Shown in pieces: positions 7,768-16,545 of a stretch of DNA of 64,000 nt. Where the stretch lies: NCBI GenBank assembly GCA_964373815.1, contig CAYJWI010000002.1:14921-78920 (forward strand), read 5' to 3'. The DNA comes from UBA10205 sp964373815. GTDB taxonomy: Archaea; Iainarchaeota; Iainarchaeia; Iainarchaeales; Iainarchaeaceae. Made by a program: the position numbers and the translations under genes. How positions within the stretch are numbered: the stretch's first letter is position 1; each line of letters opens with the position of its first letter. The notes below the pieces were generated by a model. It saw nothing but the letters and a program-made list of their open reading frames with translations. It was not told the origin of the DNA and did not search any database.

Positions 7768-8286
7768 ATGAAAAGGACTTACAGGGATACTGGGCTTTTC
7801 CACCACGCGGTAAGGGTTGGCAGAAACGGCAAACCTATTGTAATCACGAAATTCAGGACAATGAAAATGGATGCGGAAAAAGAAGCTGGACGTGTTTTTG
7901 GAAGAGGGAGGTTTCTAGGGAAATTCAGCAAAGATGACCCGAGAATCACGCGATTCGGAAAATTCCTGCGCAGAACTCACTTGGATGAAGCCCCACAAAT
8001 AGTGAATTTGCTCAAGGGGCAATTTTCACTGGTAGGCATGAGGCCACTGACAAGAGCTGAGTATTCCTCATTGCCGCCGGATGTCAAAAAACTTTATGAT
8101 GAGCACGGCCCAGCAATGATTGGGGTGCCTTATACGCTCAGCAATTTCCCCCCGACAAAGGAAGAAGTTTTCGAAGAATTGAAAAGATTCCACTCAATGC
8201 ACAGGGAAAACCGGCTAAAGGCGAATGCCCTTTATGCGTTCAGGTTTTTGAAGAACAGGCTGACCGGGAAATCCTGGTCAAAGTGA
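7768..8286 (+). CDS. PglC/WcaJ-type sugar-1-phosphate transferase domain
   Basis: A bacterial-type phosphoglycosyl transferase domain that moves a sugar phosphate onto a polyprenyl phosphate at the inner membrane face. The 172-aa protein shows KFRTM, the DPRITRFGKFLRR stretch, the catalytic Asp-Glu in LDEAPQ, and NLLKGQFSLVGMRPL. It begins directly at the globular part (RDTGLFHHAVRVGRNGKP), so the N-terminal re-entrant membrane helix of PglC-like enzymes is missing. Either it is recruited by a partner or it is truncated. A TATA-like TATTTATAC lies about 25 nt upstream of the ATG, so the start seems genuine. A bacterial origin is likely. Confidence 0.85.
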   Translation: MKRTYRDTGLFHHAVRVGRNGKPIVITKFRTMKMDAEKEAGRVFGRGRFLGKFSKDDPRITRFGKFLRRTHLDEAPQIVNLLKGQFSLVGMRPLTRAEYSSLPPDVKKLYDEHGPAMIGVPYTLSNFPPTKEEVFEELKRFHSMHRENRLKANALYAFRFLKNRLTGKSWSK

Positions 8287-8287
8287 C

Positions 8288-10477
8288 TTACCTTACATAA
8301 GAAGGCCTGAACGCCTGCGCAACCGTGCTCTTGAACTGGTCGTAGGCTTCCATTGTTTCCTTCGAAATCGTCGGGGTGATTTTTTTCATCGCGGCCTCGA
8401 AGTGGGAAAGCTTGACTTCGGATGGCTTGAAGCCGGATTCATCGAGGGAAATGAGCGCGGACTCGCGGATAAGGCCTTCAAGGTCCGCGCCGCTGTAGCC
8501 TTCGGTCATTGCGGCAAGGTCGTCGAGGACAACATTCTTTGCGAGCGGAACGTTCTTCGAGTGTATTTTTAGAATCACCTTCCTCGCCTCGAAATCCGGG
8601 GCAGGGACTTTTATTATCTTGTCAACCCTTCCCGGGCGCAGCAGCGCGGGATCAATAAGGTCAGGCCTGTTTGTGGCCGCTATGAACACAACGCCTTTCA
8701 GTTCCTCGATTCCGTCGAGCTCTGTGAGTAGCTGGTTAACCATCCTCTCACCAACGCCTGTGTCATTCGATGTGCCGCGCCTTGCAGCGATGCTGTCAAT
8801 CTCGTCAAAGAAAACCACTACGGGAGAAACCTGCCTCGCGCGCTGGAAAACTTTTCTGATGCCTTTTTCGCTTTCCCCAACCCACATACTTATGAGCTGC
8901 GGGCCCTTAACGCTTATGAAATTCGCCTCGGATTCAGTTGCAATCGCTTTCGCAATCGCGGTCTTTCCGCAACCCGGAGGCCCGTAGAGCAGTATTCCGC
9001 GCGGCGGCCTTATCCCCATTTTCTGGAAGCTCTCGGGATGGCGCAAGGGCCATTCCACGGCCTGCTTGAGCTCCGCTTTCAACTGCTCAAGGCCTCCGAT
9101 GTCGCCCCATTTCACGTTAGGGACTTCAATCGAAACTTCCCTCAATGCGGAAGGCTGGACATCCTTTAGCGCTTCCTGGAAATCCTCCTTCTTCACCTCA
9201 AGGCTTTCAAGAACTTCGGGCGGAATTGTTTCTTCCTCGAGGTTTATCCTAGGGAGGTAGCGCCTCAATGCCTTCATCGCGGCTTCCTTTGTGAGCGCTT
9301 CGAGGTCAGCTCCGACGAACCCGTGGGAAATGCCGGCAAAATAGTCGAGGTCGACATTCTTTGAGAGCGGCATTCCGCGCGAATGTATCTGCAAAATGTC
9401 GAGCCTGCCCTTCTTCGAAGGCACGCCGATCTCTATTTCGCGGTCAAAGCGCCCGGGCCTTCTAAGGGCTTCGTCAATGCTGTTGATCCTGTTCGTGGCG
9501 CCGATGACGATTACCTGGCCCCGCGATTCCATTCCGTCCATTGCGGAGAGTATCTGCGCGACAACGCGCCTCTCGACTTCGCCCACAACCTCATCCCTTT
9601 TCGGGGCGATTGCGTCAATCTCGTCAAAGAAAATTATCGAAGGCGCGTTCTTCTCCGCTTCCTTGAAAACCTCGCGGATCCTCTCTTCCGCTTCGCCCAC
9701 GAACTTGCTCATGATGCTTGGGGAAGAAATAGAGATGAAGTGCGCCTGCGTTTCATTCGCGACAGCTTTCGCGAGCAATGTCTTTCCCGTGCCCGGCGGG
9801 CCGTAGAGCAAAACCCCCTTGGGCGGGTTTATCCCAAGGCGCCTGAAAATTTCAGGGTGCCTCATTGGGAGCTCTATCATCTCCCTAACTTTCTGCACCT
9901 GTTCCTCGAGCCCGCCTATGTCTTCGTAGGCAATCCTCGGTATGCCGCCAAGCGCATCCTTCACCGGCTCTTCCTTGAGGATGAACTGCGTGAAGTCAGT
10001 GACCTTTACAATCCCGCGCGGGTTTGTGTCAATGACCTGGTAAATGAAGCCGGAGCCGAAAACGCTTATCAAAACCCGGTCACCCTTGTTGAGGGGCCTG
10101 CCAATGAAATTCTTTTTCAGTATCCTGTCATAGCCGGAAGCTATTATGCGCACTTCCTGCGTCGGCGCTAGCACAACGCGCTTCGCCTCGGAAAATTCCG
10201 CCTTCTGCACAATCACTTTTTCCCCAAGGCCTACGCCGGCATTTCTCCTTATGAGATTGTCCATGCGGATTATCCCCTTGCCCTCGTCTTCCTGGCGCGC
10301 GGGCCAGATAACGGCAGCGGTCCTCTGCGCGCCGGCAATCTCGACGATGTCGCCGGAAGTCACCCCCAGCTCCTCTTTTGTCTTGCGGTCGAGAGTGATG
10401 ATGTTCCTTCCGACATGCGATGGGTCAGGCTCTTCGACACGCAGCTGTATCTGTGGCCTGGATTTGCCGGGATTCAT
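8288..10477 (-). CDS. CDC48/VAT AAA+ ATPase (p97 family)
   Basis: A double-ring AAA+ unfoldase that extracts and unfolds proteins, usually feeding the proteasome. The 729-aa protein has an N-terminal double-psi barrel (IITLDRKTKEELGVTSGDIVEI) and then the CDC48 N2 subdomain. Two AAA modules follow: GPPGTGKT with IIFFDEIDAIAPKRDE, and GPPGCGKT with VVFFDEIDSIAARRG, each with an arginine-finger region (LRRPGRFDREI and LLRPGRVDKII). Length and order match archaeal VAT. The C-terminus (PSYVR) lacks a proper HbYX proteasome-docking motif. A TATA-like stretch lies about 35 nt upstream of the ATG. Confidence 0.96.
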   Translation of the reverse strand: MNPGKSRPQIQLRVEEPDPSHVGRNIITLDRKTKEELGVTSGDIVEIAGAQRTAAVIWPARQEDEGKGIIRMDNLIRRNAGVGLGEKVIVQKAEFSEAKRVVLAPTQEVRIIASGYDRILKKNFIGRPLNKGDRVLISVFGSGFIYQVIDTNPRGIVKVTDFTQFILKEEPVKDALGGIPRIAYEDIGGLEEQVQKVREMIELPMRHPEIFRRLGINPPKGVLLYGPPGTGKTLLAKAVANETQAHFISISSPSIMSKFVGEAEERIREVFKEAEKNAPSIIFFDEIDAIAPKRDEVVGEVERRVVAQILSAMDGMESRGQVIVIGATNRINSIDEALRRPGRFDREIEIGVPSKKGRLDILQIHSRGMPLSKNVDLDYFAGISHGFVGADLEALTKEAAMKALRRYLPRINLEEETIPPEVLESLEVKKEDFQEALKDVQPSALREVSIEVPNVKWGDIGGLEQLKAELKQAVEWPLRHPESFQKMGIRPPRGILLYGPPGCGKTAIAKAIATESEANFISVKGPQLISMWVGESEKGIRKVFQRARQVSPVVVFFDEIDSIAARRGTSNDTGVGERMVNQLLTELDGIEELKGVVFIAATNRPDLIDPALLRPGRVDKIIKVPAPDFEARKVILKIHSKNVPLAKNVVLDDLAAMTEGYSGADLEGLIRESALISLDESGFKPSEVKLSHFEAAMKKITPTISKETMEAYDQFKSTVAQAFRPSYVR

Positions 10478-10555
10478 AAAAAAGGAACGGCGATTGGGAA
10501 TAATAATATAACTAATTGTTTATGCCATAATATTGGCGGGTTTTGGAGCCCATCC

Positions 10556-11356
10556 CTACAGGATTATTTTCATCCCGCCCGTGGGGAGGAGGGAAACCGC
10601 ATCGTCAAGGCTTATGCCAGCGTTTTTCCCTATCTTCCCTTTGAAAATCCCGAGGATTTTTTTCGCGGCATCGCCCTTGGATTCGCCGCCAAGGCCTATG
10701 CGGAGCATGAACTGCGTATTCGCCTCCACGGCACCTGGCGGCCCCGAGAAAAGCCCGACTGCTTCGCCTGATTTGCGGAACCCTATTGCAAATTCTAGCG
10801 CTGTTTTGCGAAACCACTCCCTCTCGCCATAAATCATGAAAGCGCCAGTGCCTATTGATTCGCCCGTAGGGGCTTTCTTGCTGACCTGGGAAGGGCTTGC
10901 GGAATAGACATCAACAGCGGGGAGCTGCTCTGACCACGCTTTCGAAAAAACGGCGGCAAAGACGGCTGTCTCATCCAACGATTTTTGTGAAGGCTTTTTG
11001 CCTTCAGTCTTGAGGATTGTGTGCGGAGCGCCGTGGATGTCCGCGTGGAAGTAAACGTCATTGTCCTCCATCATTTTTTTCACCACAACCTCGTTGCTCT
11101 TCGCATCCCTTCCCGCAATAGCAAGCATCCCATCGCTTGTGTAAAACCAGTGGAACTTCTCATACCACTTGCGCTCCCTTTTCCTCGCAAGTTTTTTTTC
11201 CGGCAAAATTTTCGAGGACTGCGCCCTTATTTTTTTCTCAAGTTCCGCTTCGCCCCTGCCGAGGCCATCGAGCTTTTTCTTGGCCTTCTTTGCAAGGGCA
11301 TAATAGTCCGATGCGTTCTCCTGCACGGATTTTGAAAGGTCTATCTCGATGCGCAC
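10556..11356 (-). CDS. Stand-alone NFACT-R domain protein (Rqc2/NEMF C-terminal half)
   Basis: Rqc2/NEMF proteins bind stalled large ribosomal subunits in ribosome quality control. This 266-aa protein contains only the C-terminal half. A coiled-coil start (SVQENASDYYALAKKAKKKL) matches the middle of full-length archaeal NEMF, and the NFACT-R domain has the WYEKFHWFYTSDGMLAIAGRDA and VYFHADIHGAPHT motifs. The NFACT-N nucleic-acid-binding half of the usual ~650-aa protein is absent and not elsewhere in the window. The start is a GTG at 11356, just after the stop of the upstream regulator, suggesting an operon. A split gene or a minimal version are both possible. Confidence 0.88.
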   Translation of the reverse strand: MRIEIDLSKSVQENASDYYALAKKAKKKLDGLGRGEAELEKKIRAQSSKILPEKKLARKRERKWYEKFHWFYTSDGMLAIAGRDAKSNEVVVKKMMEDNDVYFHADIHGAPHTILKTEGKKPSQKSLDETAVFAAVFSKAWSEQLPAVDVYSASPSQVSKKAPTGESIGTGAFMIYGEREWFRKTALEFAIGFRKSGEAVGLFSGPPGAVEANTQFMLRIGLGGESKGDAAKKILGIFKGKIGKNAGISLDDAVSLLPTGGMKIIL

Positions 11357-11357
11357 G

Positions 11358-11894
11358 CTACAGCCCCTTTGATTTCCTTATTGTTTCTATGAGAGAATCC
11401 GTGCGCGAGTCAAGCTTGTAAAAGGGCTCGGTCACGTAAAAGATTTCCCTCTGCTTGACAAAATCGTGTATTCCGGCAAGCTTCTCGAAGTAATTCCTGT
11501 TCACGCCGTCATGGTATGATTCTATGTCCTTGTAGATGTGCCTCGCAATGAGGTTCCAGTTTCCAGAGCCAACAAGCCCTGAGAGGAAGTAGAGGTTGTG
11601 GTCCTTTTTCACTTCATCGAGGAGCTTTTCAAGAAAGCCCTTCCTGGTCAGGTCCGCCTGTATGAGCGTCATTACCTCGAGTTTGTAGCCGAACTTGCGG
11701 AAATCCACCTTCGGCCCGTATCCCGTAAGAAGGCCCTGTTTGGTCAGGAAATCGAGGGAAGACTTTATGGTGGCCTTGTGGTAGCCTGTGTATTTCTGCA
11801 GCTGCCTAATGTTCGGGGCGACGCTGCCTGCATTGAGCAGGGCTGAGAGTATGTTCAGCCTTGTTTCATCATCCATCTTCATCTGCACAGCCAT
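11358..11894 (-). CDS. Lrp-like/HTH transcriptional regulator
   Basis: A 178-aa protein with an N-terminal winged helix (MDDETRLNILSALLNAG then IRQLQKYTGYHKATIKSSLDFL) and a C-terminal domain of beta-alpha-beta type (YKLEVMTLIQADLTRKGFLEKLL, YFLSGLVGSGNWNLIARHIY) like the RAM effector domain of Lrp/AsnC regulators. The start at 11894 was chosen over 11909 because a TATA-like TATTTAATAAAA at about 11925-11936 would place transcription start between them. A perfect palindrome TTAGTGCACTAA lies just upstream of that TATA box and could be its own operator. It is followed by the NFACT-R gene. Confidence 0.8.
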   Translation of the reverse strand: MAVQMKMDDETRLNILSALLNAGSVAPNIRQLQKYTGYHKATIKSSLDFLTKQGLLTGYGPKVDFRKFGYKLEVMTLIQADLTRKGFLEKLLDEVKKDHNLYFLSGLVGSGNWNLIARHIYKDIESYHDGVNRNYFEKLAGIHDFVKQREIFYVTEPFYKLDSRTDSLIETIRKSKGL

Positions 11895-11942
11895 GCCAAT
11901 CAATAGCATAAAAGTACATTCATTTTATTAAATAGTGTTCAA

Positions 11943-11954
11943 TTAGTGCACTAA
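11943..11954 (-). promoter_or_regulatory. Palindromic candidate operator upstream of Lrp-like gene
   Basis: TTAGTGCACTAA is a perfect 12-bp palindrome sitting upstream of the TATA-like stretch (about 11925-11936) of the regulator gene on the minus strand. Lrp-family proteins commonly control their own promoters through such sites, so autoregulation is a reasonable guess. There is no second copy in the window to support it. Confidence 0.4.
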
Positions 11955-12044
11955 AAGCCCGGGATATTATAAAAACCTGGACAGCACCTTATATGATTGT
12001 AGAAAAAATAGGGGGAATCCAATCCTAAAAAGTGAATCAAAAAA

Positions 12045-12096
12045 AGCGGCAATGGGTTAGGCTCACCAAGCTAAAAAAAACTAACTTATTGCCGCT
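12045..12096. other. Strong 16-bp hairpin, terminator or small RNA
   Basis: Positions 12045-12060 pair with 12081-12096 across a 20-nt loop. Fourteen of 16 positions are exact, and the other two are G-U wobbles if plus-strand RNA is made but A-C mismatches if minus-strand RNA is made. On the minus strand, however, the hairpin lies downstream of topA and is followed by a run of T, like a terminator. The loop holds an A8 run. Both readings remain open. Confidence 0.55.
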
Positions 12097-12150
12097 CTCC
12101 TTCTTATAAATTTTTAAAACCAGAAAAATTCGAAACCCGAAAATATTTTT

Positions 12151-14247
12151 TTACCCTTTCACTTCGGCTGGCCCGGAGCCTTCCTTGCTGGCCCTATTCG
12201 CTGCCGCGATTTTCGCCGCGGCCTTGGCCTTCCATTCTGCCTTTGTTTCACAGTCCGGGTTCACGCACATCTCAAAGCGGTACCTCTGGCCGAACACTTT
12301 TATCTTCGGCGTGCCGCACTTCTCACAGGAGAGCTCTGTTGGGACTATTTTTCCCTTCTGCGGCAGCGGATAAGTGTTCGTGCACTTCGGGTAATTGGTG
12401 CAGCCAAGAAAGCGCTTCCTGTTCTTGCTTATAAGCATGCGCAGCGCCCCATCGCACTTGTCGCACTTTCCGATGATTGCATCCTCGCGCAGGGCGAGCC
12501 TCAATTCGGAGCCTATTGAGTCCTTGTGCTCGAGCATCCTTTCGAGAATTTTCATAAGAAAGCCCCTCGAGGCCTCCACGACCTCCTTTTTGGATTTTTT
12601 CCCCGCAGCAATACGATCCATCTCCTTTTCGAGAAGCGAGGTCATCTCCGGCTTTACTGCATCAACATCATTTTTTTCGAGAGAATCAATCACTGCAAAT
12701 GCGATTTTATTCGGCTCGATGGACTTGATGCCGGAGATGTAGCCTCTCGCGTAGAGCTTTTGTATTATGGTATGCCTCGTGCTCTTTGTGCCGATGCCGA
12801 GATCTTCCATTAGCTTTAGAAGGGTTGACTGGCTGTAGCGCGAAGGGGGCTGGGTTTCCTTTGCGAGCAGTTCGAGCTTTTCGAGAGGGGCCTTTTCCCC
12901 CTCGGATAGCACTGGAAGTATCACTTCTGAAATTTCGGAGTATGGGTAGAAGCCCTTCCACCCGGCATCCATTATTTTCTGGCCCCTTGCAATGAAAGGC
13001 TCTTTTCCGAGAAGGATTTCGACGGATTGGTTCTCCGTAATCGCATCGTCTGCGAGCGTTGCGAAAAAGCGCCTCACAATAAGCTCGTAAATCTTCCAGT
13101 CACGCTCGCTAAGCTTTGCCTTCGGCGCCGCGGTCACCGGGTATATTGGCGGATGGTCCTTTGTCTCCTTCTTGCCAACAGAAGGAGTGAGGGTTTTTCG
13201 TGCAAGCAGCAGCTCCGCCTCTTTATGGAATTCCGGGGCTTTCGAGATTTCTCCGAGCGTTTCCCTCAAATCAAGCGTCGGCGGATAGACAGTGTTGTCC
13301 GTGCGCGGGTATGAGGTGCAGCCTTCCTGGTAGAGGCGCTCCGCCGCCTCCATTGCCTGCCCCGCGGAAAAGCCGATTGTGGTTGCCTGGCGCAGGAAAT
13401 CCGTGGTGTTGAACGGGGTGGGCCGCTTTAGCACCCTTTTTGCGCTCTTTATCTGCTTCACTGTGCCATGGGAATGTTTTTGCGCGTAAATAGATTCCGC
13501 TTCTTTTTTGCCCCAGAACTTGCCCTTCTTGTGCTCCGCCAAAAACTTCTTTTTTTCCTTCTCGAAAGTAGCTATGAGCTCCCAGTAATCTTTTTTCTCG
13601 AACGCGCTGCGCTCCTTCTCCCTTGCAACTACGAGCGCGAGTGTCGGGGTCTGCACGCGCCCAACGCTCAAATACTCCTTCCCGAGCTTTCCTGAAACAA
13701 GCGAGAGGAACCTTGTGAGCACCGCGCCCCAGATAAGGTCTATTTCCCTGCGCGAATCCGCGGAGTCGGCGAAATTGTAATCCACATCGACTAGCTTTGA
13801 GAAGGCATCGGAGATGTCCTTTTTGCTGATTGCGGAAAAGTATGCCCTGCGGCATTTTATCTTTGGGTTGGTTTCCTTTATGTAATTTAGCGCCTCTACC
13901 CCTATGCTCTCGCCTTCACGGTCGGCATCGGTTGCGATTATCACTTCGTCCGCTTCCTTTGCCACCTGCTTGAGCGCGCTTATTATCGCCTTCTCTGTGC
14001 CCACATAATCTATTTCCGCTCCCACAAGCTTTTTCAAGTCAGTGCCAACCCAGTGGCTGTACTTCTTCGGGAATTCCACATCCGTAATGTGCCCGCGCAG
14101 GGGAACGACCACCCACTCCTCGCCGTCCTTGCTGAACCTGAAAGCAGGGGCCGAGCCTATCGAGGATTGTGGCACATTCTTTCCCGCAAGAAGCGCGGCT
14201 ATGTTCCTGCCTGCGATGGCTTTTTCGGAAACCACGAGCTTTAGCAT
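12151..14247 (-). CDS. topA: DNA topoisomerase I (type IA)
   Basis: Relaxes negatively supercoiled DNA by cutting one strand through a 5'-phosphotyrosine. The 698-aa protein has an N-terminal TOPRIM domain with TDADREGE (residues 106-113) and the active-site stretch CTSYPRTDNTVYP with catalytic Tyr at about 313. It ends in two C-terminal zinc ribbons (CDKCDGALRM...GCTNYPKC and CEKCGTPKIKV...CVNPDC). The order and length fit the archaeal/bacterial TopA family, with no reverse-gyrase helicase domain. The start ATG at 14247 follows an A/T-rich stretch. A strong hairpin lies 55 bp after its stop. Confidence 0.95.
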   Translation of the reverse strand: MLKLVVSEKAIAGRNIAALLAGKNVPQSSIGSAPAFRFSKDGEEWVVVPLRGHITDVEFPKKYSHWVGTDLKKLVGAEIDYVGTEKAIISALKQVAKEADEVIIATDADREGESIGVEALNYIKETNPKIKCRRAYFSAISKKDISDAFSKLVDVDYNFADSADSRREIDLIWGAVLTRFLSLVSGKLGKEYLSVGRVQTPTLALVVAREKERSAFEKKDYWELIATFEKEKKKFLAEHKKGKFWGKKEAESIYAQKHSHGTVKQIKSAKRVLKRPTPFNTTDFLRQATTIGFSAGQAMEAAERLYQEGCTSYPRTDNTVYPPTLDLRETLGEISKAPEFHKEAELLLARKTLTPSVGKKETKDHPPIYPVTAAPKAKLSERDWKIYELIVRRFFATLADDAITENQSVEILLGKEPFIARGQKIMDAGWKGFYPYSEISEVILPVLSEGEKAPLEKLELLAKETQPPSRYSQSTLLKLMEDLGIGTKSTRHTIIQKLYARGYISGIKSIEPNKIAFAVIDSLEKNDVDAVKPEMTSLLEKEMDRIAAGKKSKKEVVEASRGFLMKILERMLEHKDSIGSELRLALREDAIIGKCDKCDGALRMLISKNRKRFLGCTNYPKCTNTYPLPQKGKIVPTELSCEKCGTPKIKVFGQRYRFEMCVNPDCETKAEWKAKAAAKIAAANRASKEGSGPAEVKG

Positions 14248-14355
14248 AAGGGTAAGAGAGTCTTGCGCAGAAAGTGAATTTAAATCTGACAGGCTGGACG
14301 GCCATGTGGAATTTAAACCGCAGGGTTGAAAACGTCCACACTAAAACGGCAAATT

Positions 14356-14829
14356 TCATTCAAGAGTTTTTTGCAGCGAGAACGATGGCAGCGATTTCGA
14401 TTTCTTGACTTCTGAAATCACGACAAGTGTCTTTATGTCAAGCACGCCGTCCATGGTTCCGAGGCGGTCGACAAAGTTTTCGGCGGAATCAAGGTCAGGG
14501 ACAACGAGCTTTGCGAAAATGTTGTACTCGCCAAGGACCTGGTAGAGGTCCAGCACGTAATCGAGCTCGCGCAATTTCTTTATGACGTCGCGGTTCTTGG
14601 AGAGCTCGGAGCGTATCTGCACAAAAATCGGGTTCTCATAGCCAAGGGCCTTGAGGTTGAGGTCGGCGCTCACAGAGTTTATTATCCCCCTGCGCTTGAG
14701 CCTCTCCACCCTCTTCTTTATCGCAACGTCGGTAAGGCTGACCTGCGAGGCTATGGTGCTAAAGGAGGCCCTTCCGTCCTCTAGCAGAAGGCTCAAAATC
14801 TTGTGGTCAATCTTGTCCAGCGCTTCCAA
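14356..14829 (-). CDS. Lrp/AsnC-family transcriptional regulator
   Basis: An Lrp-type regulator with an N-terminal HTH (LDKIDHKILSLLLEDGR, FSTIASQVSLTDVAIKKRVERL) and a C-terminal RAM effector domain (GYENPIFVQIRSEL, VLDLYQVLGEYNIFAKLVV), the part that binds amino acids and drives octamer assembly. I prefer the TTG at 14829 (157 aa). A TATA-like stretch at about 14891-14899 would start RNA near 14868, downstream of the GTG at 14883, and the extra 18 residues are hydrophobic and unlike the family. The gene is upstream of topA in the same direction but separated by 108 bp. Confidence 0.88.
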   Translation of the reverse strand: MEALDKIDHKILSLLLEDGRASFSTIASQVSLTDVAIKKRVERLKRRGIINSVSADLNLKALGYENPIFVQIRSELSKNRDVIKKLRELDYVLDLYQVLGEYNIFAKLVVPDLDSAENFVDRLGTMDGVLDIKTLVVISEVKKSKSLPSFSLQKTLE

Positions 14830-14967
14830 CCAAAAACACCCTAAAAAACCCGCAACTCCGAAAAAGCAGACATATTCAAACACAAAAGCATTAAAAAGTT
14901 AATTTTCCGAAATAAAGCCCTTTCCGGCTTTCCGAATGGTTAAGAATTTTTGCTGCCACATAGCTGC

Positions 14968-16545
14968 ATGGAAAGCGGAAAGCCAATACGCGAAGTGCTC
15001 CAGCAGATCGCCTTCGAGTGCTCGCAGAGCGGGGCGACCAAGTGGCAGGCCCTAAAGGTCATAAAGGAGCTCGAGGGCTTCGAGGGCGCGGAGCAGCAGC
15101 TAAAGAAAAAGGCCGCGGAGGCGCTAGAGAAGCTGAACCCGGAAGCCGCAAAGACACTGCTCTCTTTTGAAAAGTTGAGGGTATACACTTCCGCGGAAAA
15201 ACTCGAGCCATTTGACAGGGGCAACATAATAAAATCTCTGCTAAAGGAAACCGGGATCAGCAGGCACGTCGCGGAAAAAATCGGGAGCGAAGTAGAGGGA
15301 AAAATAAAGGATTTGAAAATCGAATACCTAAACGCCCAGCTCATAAGGGAGATGGTGAACGTAAAGCTGCTAGAGTACGGCCACGAGCCGACGCACAGCG
15401 AGTATGCGAGAATAGGCATGCCCGTTTTTGAAGTGAAGAAGAAGCTTTCGGAAGGCATATTCGAGAACCCGGAAATACTCGCAGAGTACAACTGGCTCTC
15501 CGCTATCCCGCGCAAGGCGAGGGATTTGCACTTCGAATCGTTCATCCACATCTTCCATCCTGAGGATTTTTCCACAAAAGTTGGAGCAACCTCCGGGTTT
15601 TTTGCCGCAAGCGCTGAAGAAACAGCGCTGGGCGCGAAAGAACTTGACGCATTATCATCCTGCCCTTCAACAATCAAGGCATTGAACTTCGGCCTCGCCG
15701 CTGGCGGAAAAATCCCAAAGAAAAAAATGCAGGAGGAAGCAGAGAGGCTAGGGAAAATTTTCTCGATTACCGGGAAGAAAAGGTTCGCCGAGGTTGCGCT
15801 TTTCAGCGACTTCGAATGGCAGGGGCTTTCACAGAAGAAAAACCTCGCGGTGCAGCTTGGAAATGCGCTGCTAAAATCCAAGAACGCTGGCCTCGGGTTC
15901 TGCGCGTGCGTAGACAGCAAGTACCAGCTAAAGCTTCTTGACAAGAAATCGCTCCCTGAAAGGCTTCTCATAGCGAACAACTCGCGCGGGAAGGCGACGC
16001 AATACGATTTCGGGCTAGTGCTTGGGGCACATTCGTGCATGGTGCAAAACGCTGGGATAAACCTCCCAAAAATGGCGCAAGCGTCAGGGCAGGATGAGGC
16101 GGCTTTTTTTGAAACCCTAAAAGATGCCCTAAACGCAATCAACTCGGCGGCGGAGGCCAAAACGCAAATCCTCGGCACAAAAAACTATTTTCCAAAAAGC
16201 ATGCTAGAGGAGCCTGCAAAGGCAGTCTGCCTTGCCGGGCTGCTTGGCGCATCTTCAATGCTAGGCCTTGGCTCTGAGGGGAAAATTGCCGAAAAAATAA
16301 TTTCCGCGGTGCAGAAGGAGGGGTTCTCTTTACTAGAGATGCGGGATGAGAAAATACTCAGGAAATTCGGGATAATAGAGGATAGGTGGGAGGCGCAGAA
16401 AATGCTCCTTGGAATTAGCTCGAAGCAGAGGAAAAACTACGCGTTCGCGTATCTGGCATCAACAATGAAGGAAGCCGAGAACCTCCTCGCAGAGTGCCCG
16501 CTAATAGAGCTTATTGCATCGCATGACGCTCATAGCGCGCAATGA
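14968..16545 (+). CDS. ATP-cone protein resembling class III ribonucleotide reductase
   Basis: The N-terminal 150 residues contain an ATP-cone, the allosteric nucleotide-binding domain of ribonucleotide reductases (KLRVYTSAEKLEPFDRGNII then NAQLIREMVNVKLLEYGHEP). The middle resembles NrdD: AIPRKARDLHFESFIHIFHP recalls the region where NrdD has its IHIHDL stretch, and NAGINLPKMAQASG recalls the VTLNLPRIA region. However, no glycyl-radical loop (RVCGY-like) and no C-terminal zinc cysteines are visible in 525 aa, and the usual length is about 700. It may be a non-catalytic nucleotide sensor or a very divergent enzyme. The ATG at 14968 was taken over a TTG 18 nt upstream. No activase gene (nrdG) adjoins it. 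Confidence 0.65.
   Translation: MESGKPIREVLQQIAFECSQSGATKWQALKVIKELEGFEGAEQQLKKKAAEALEKLNPEAAKTLLSFEKLRVYTSAEKLEPFDRGNIIKSLLKETGISRHVAEKIGSEVEGKIKDLKIEYLNAQLIREMVNVKLLEYGHEPTHSEYARIGMPVFEVKKKLSEGIFENPEILAEYNWLSAIPRKARDLHFESFIHIFHPEDFSTKVGATSGFFAASAEETALGAKELDALSSCPSTIKALNFGLAAGGKIPKKKMQEEAERLGKIFSITGKKRFAEVALFSDFEWQGLSQKKNLAVQLGNALLKSKNAGLGFCACVDSKYQLKLLDKKSLPERLLIANNSRGKATQYDFGLVLGAHSCMVQNAGINLPKMAQASGQDEAAFFETLKDALNAINSAAEAKTQILGTKNYFPKSMLEEPAKAVCLAGLLGASSMLGLGSEGKIAEKIISAVQKEGFSLLEMRDEKILRKFGIIEDRWEAQKMLLGISSKQRKNYAFAYLASTMKEAENLLAECPLIELIASHDAHSAQ

Noticed and set aside
8288..8320. HbYX proteasome-docking motif at the CDC48 C-terminus
   Set aside because: The last residues are SYVR; the Tyr is third from the end and no hydrophobic residue precedes it, so the motif does not match.
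14940..16178. A long reading frame opposite the ATP-cone gene
   Set aside because: It is a mirror of a well-supported gene, with Ser/Phe-rich composition and no motifs; typical antisense shadow.
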